DNA of 34,065 nt from JAWVZS01 sp964507825 (lineage in GTDB: Archaea; Thermoproteota; Nitrososphaeria; Nitrososphaerales; Nitrosopumilaceae), in NCBI GenBank assembly GCA_964507825.1, contig CAZDQM010000017.1:1-34065 (forward strand), read 5' to 3'. A model generated the notes under the pieces. The model was not told the DNA's origin. It worked only from the letters and a program-made list of their open reading frames with translations, and ran no database searches. Below are positions 33,059-34,065 of this stretch, piece after piece (within the stretch, counting starts at the first letter, position 1; the number at the start of each line of letters is the position of its first letter). A program made the position numbers and the translations under genes.

Positions 33059-33442
33059 TTATGGCTTGAATAATGACAAGACATCGCCTGGCTTTACATT
33101 GGAAAATTCTTCAATACCTGAGATTATCTTCCCAATTGGTGACATTTGTTTACCTGTGGATGCATCACTTGCAAAAAAACAGATGCTCCCGCCCATAGGA
33201 TAGAATGCAACATCTCCGCGTCTAAAATCTTTTCGTGGACGCTCAATACCCGAATTTACAATGGATTCAAAGTAAACAATATTGTTTCCCAGAAAATGGG
33301 CATTACCGCTTAATGGGAGAGATCTTAGCAACATTCCTACTGTATGGGGTGACAAGTGTAGTTTTAATTCCACCATGACCCTTGCTCCTCCATTGATTTC
33401 CAGAATCAAACTGTGTTTTGAAACCGAATCAAGTACATTCAA
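33059..33442 (-). CDS. Cyclophilin-like fold protein (PF04126/DUF369-like)
   Basis: This 127-residue beta-rich protein has the family pattern: a strand pair followed by LSPHTVGMLLRSLPLSGNAHF, then RRGDVAFYPMGGSICFF and SPIGKIISGIEEFSNVKPGDVL. These proteins share the cyclophilin fold, but isomerase activity is not established. The start is TTG 33442; a TATA-like TTTAATTTAAC near 33464-33475 lies about 25 bases upstream, indicating a leaderless mRNA. It stands alone. Confidence 0.85.
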   Translation of the reverse strand: MNVLDSVSKHSLILEINGGARVMVELKLHLSPHTVGMLLRSLPLSGNAHFLGNNIVYFESIVNSGIERPRKDFRRGDVAFYPMGGSICFFASDASTGKQMSPIGKIISGIEEFSNVKPGDVLSLFKP

Positions 33443-33602
33443 TTTAACTTACGGCTGATTCAACTGTTAAATTAAAAAACCATTCTAATTTGACGCGGTT
33501 TTGTCAAGTATGCCTGTTGTCTGGGATTCTGGTGGGCTCTAGTTGTATCTAGGCTAGAATTTGCTCACGGATCTTTAAGGGATTGAGCCAAGATAATTCC
33601 TG

Positions 33603-33636
33603 TCCGGACAAATTCCGAGCCGATCTGAATGTGTAG
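33603..33636 (+). repeat. Small structured repeat, partial copy C
   Basis: The sequence TCCGGACAAATTCCGAGCCG and the following CTGAATGTGTAG align with the right half of copy A (TTCGGACATGAATTCCGAAT… CTGAGTATGTAC), with several changes and a short gap. It has the same orientation as copy A and lies 85 bases from full copy B. Confidence 0.45.
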
Positions 33637-33721
33637 ATATATCATGTGGACTTGGGCGGTAGCATTCCTTTGCTGAACCTAGTCATCAATACCGTATATG
33701 TTACCTGATTTCAATTCCACT

Positions 33722-33813
33722 GTACACACTCAGGTTGATTCGGGATTTATACCCGAATGTGTTATTCGTTTTGAAATTTCAGGTATAATACCTTCAGTCG
33801 ACCTGACCTTGTA
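33722..33813 (-). repeat. Small structured repeat, copy B (MITE-like)
   Basis: The reverse complement of this stretch matches copy A (19497-19588) over its full length of about 92 bp at roughly nine positions in ten. The core GAAATTTCAAAACGAATAAC is identical. Terminal and internal hairpins are kept: AGGTA-TTA-TACCT and ATTCGGG-7-CCCGAAT. Confidence 0.7.
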
Positions 33814-34065
33814 TATTCTACTTGCCAAAACCGCATTATCTGTCTTTACAAGTCGAGTCTTTTTTACTATATGCTTGATTTTATCCTACAAATCCCCCCC
33901 TGTCTAGTCAGGGCATTTGGGAGAAAAAAAACGATCCATAATGTAAAAAGAAAAAACTCAATCTTTATTAACTGAACTCTCTGATTAAAACCTGTGAAAT
34001 TACATTTTACATGCCCCATTGTATCAATTGGGGAGCAGGAGGCTGACGCCACGTGAACGTCATGC

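Larger units (their letters stand above)
33443..34065. other. Non-coding end of the window with repeat copies
   Basis: No gene is supported. The stretch holds copies C and B of the small structured repeat and AT-rich DNA. A weak stem CCCCA/TGGGG lies near 34014-34032. A minus-strand frame at 33867-34052 with one hydrophobic segment is doubtful. Confidence 0.45.

Noticed and set aside
33867..34052. Minus-strand frame with a hydrophobic segment at the window end
   Set aside because: It is AT-driven, has no supporting promoter or family signal, and is cut close to the window edge.

Overview
The window looks like a chromosomal stretch of an ammonia-oxidising-type archaeon (Thaumarchaeota/Nitrososphaerota, Nitrosopumilales-like). 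The evidence is archaeal information-processing genes (family B DNA polymerase, thermosome, RpoK, ribosomal proteins S27e and L44e, an Alba-like protein, a Hef-type helicase), a small stand-alone parvulin of the type known from Cenarchaeum and Nitrosopumilus, several small proteins typical of that phylum, and TATA-like boxes lying about 25 bases upstream of many start codons, which implies leaderless mRNAs. No rRNA, tRNA or CRISPR array was recognised. The species cannot be named from the sequence alone.

Layout. 1-1.9 kb: a HEAT-like gene and a decayed ~1.05 kb insertion sequence with terminal inverted repeats. 1.9-4.9 kb: a membrane-anchored blue-copper protein, a small unknown gene, and a minus-strand cluster of Lrp-type regulator, heme O synthase (ctaB) and a HEPN-like protein. 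4.9-5.9 kb: gene-poor DNA with hairpins. 5.9-10.1 kb: five overlapping genes for the late part of cobalamin synthesis (threonine-phosphate decarboxylase, a cobyric acid synthase without its glutaminase domain, cbiB, cobS, cobY). 10.1-15 kb: L44e/S27e, divergent adenine deaminase, thermosome, ROK kinase. 15-19.4 kb: guaA, a coiled-coil protein and mptE on the minus strand, divergent dihydropteroate synthase, and triosephosphate isomerase. 19.5-21 kb: a mobile-element graveyard with a small structured repeat, a transposase broken at its second catalytic aspartate by an 82-bp hairpin element, and a decayed minus-strand ORF. 21-24.1 kb: dCMP deaminase and replicative PolB. 24.6-28.1 kb: small membrane ORF, Hef-like helicase, parvulin, DUF2203 protein, MenA-like prenyltransferase. 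28.4-33.4 kb: aldo/keto reductase, DUF6659-like protein, YHS mini-protein, glutaminase-less asparagine-synthase-like enzyme with a zinc ribbon, archaeal HTH regulator, Alba-like protein, RpoK, cyclophilin-like protein. 33.4-34.07 kb: non-coding, with two more copies of the small repeat.

How it fits together. Cobalamin, pterin, purine, heme and quinone biosynthesis genes sit beside core replication, transcription and folding genes, as in a compact free-living archaeal genome. The most notable points are two amidotransferase-family enzymes that lack a glutaminase module while guaA keeps its own; three convergent gene pairs whose stop codons interlock on one palindromic CTAG; a small repeat family whose copies keep hairpins through paired substitutions; and PCNA-binding-like tails at the very C-termini of both PolB and the helicase.
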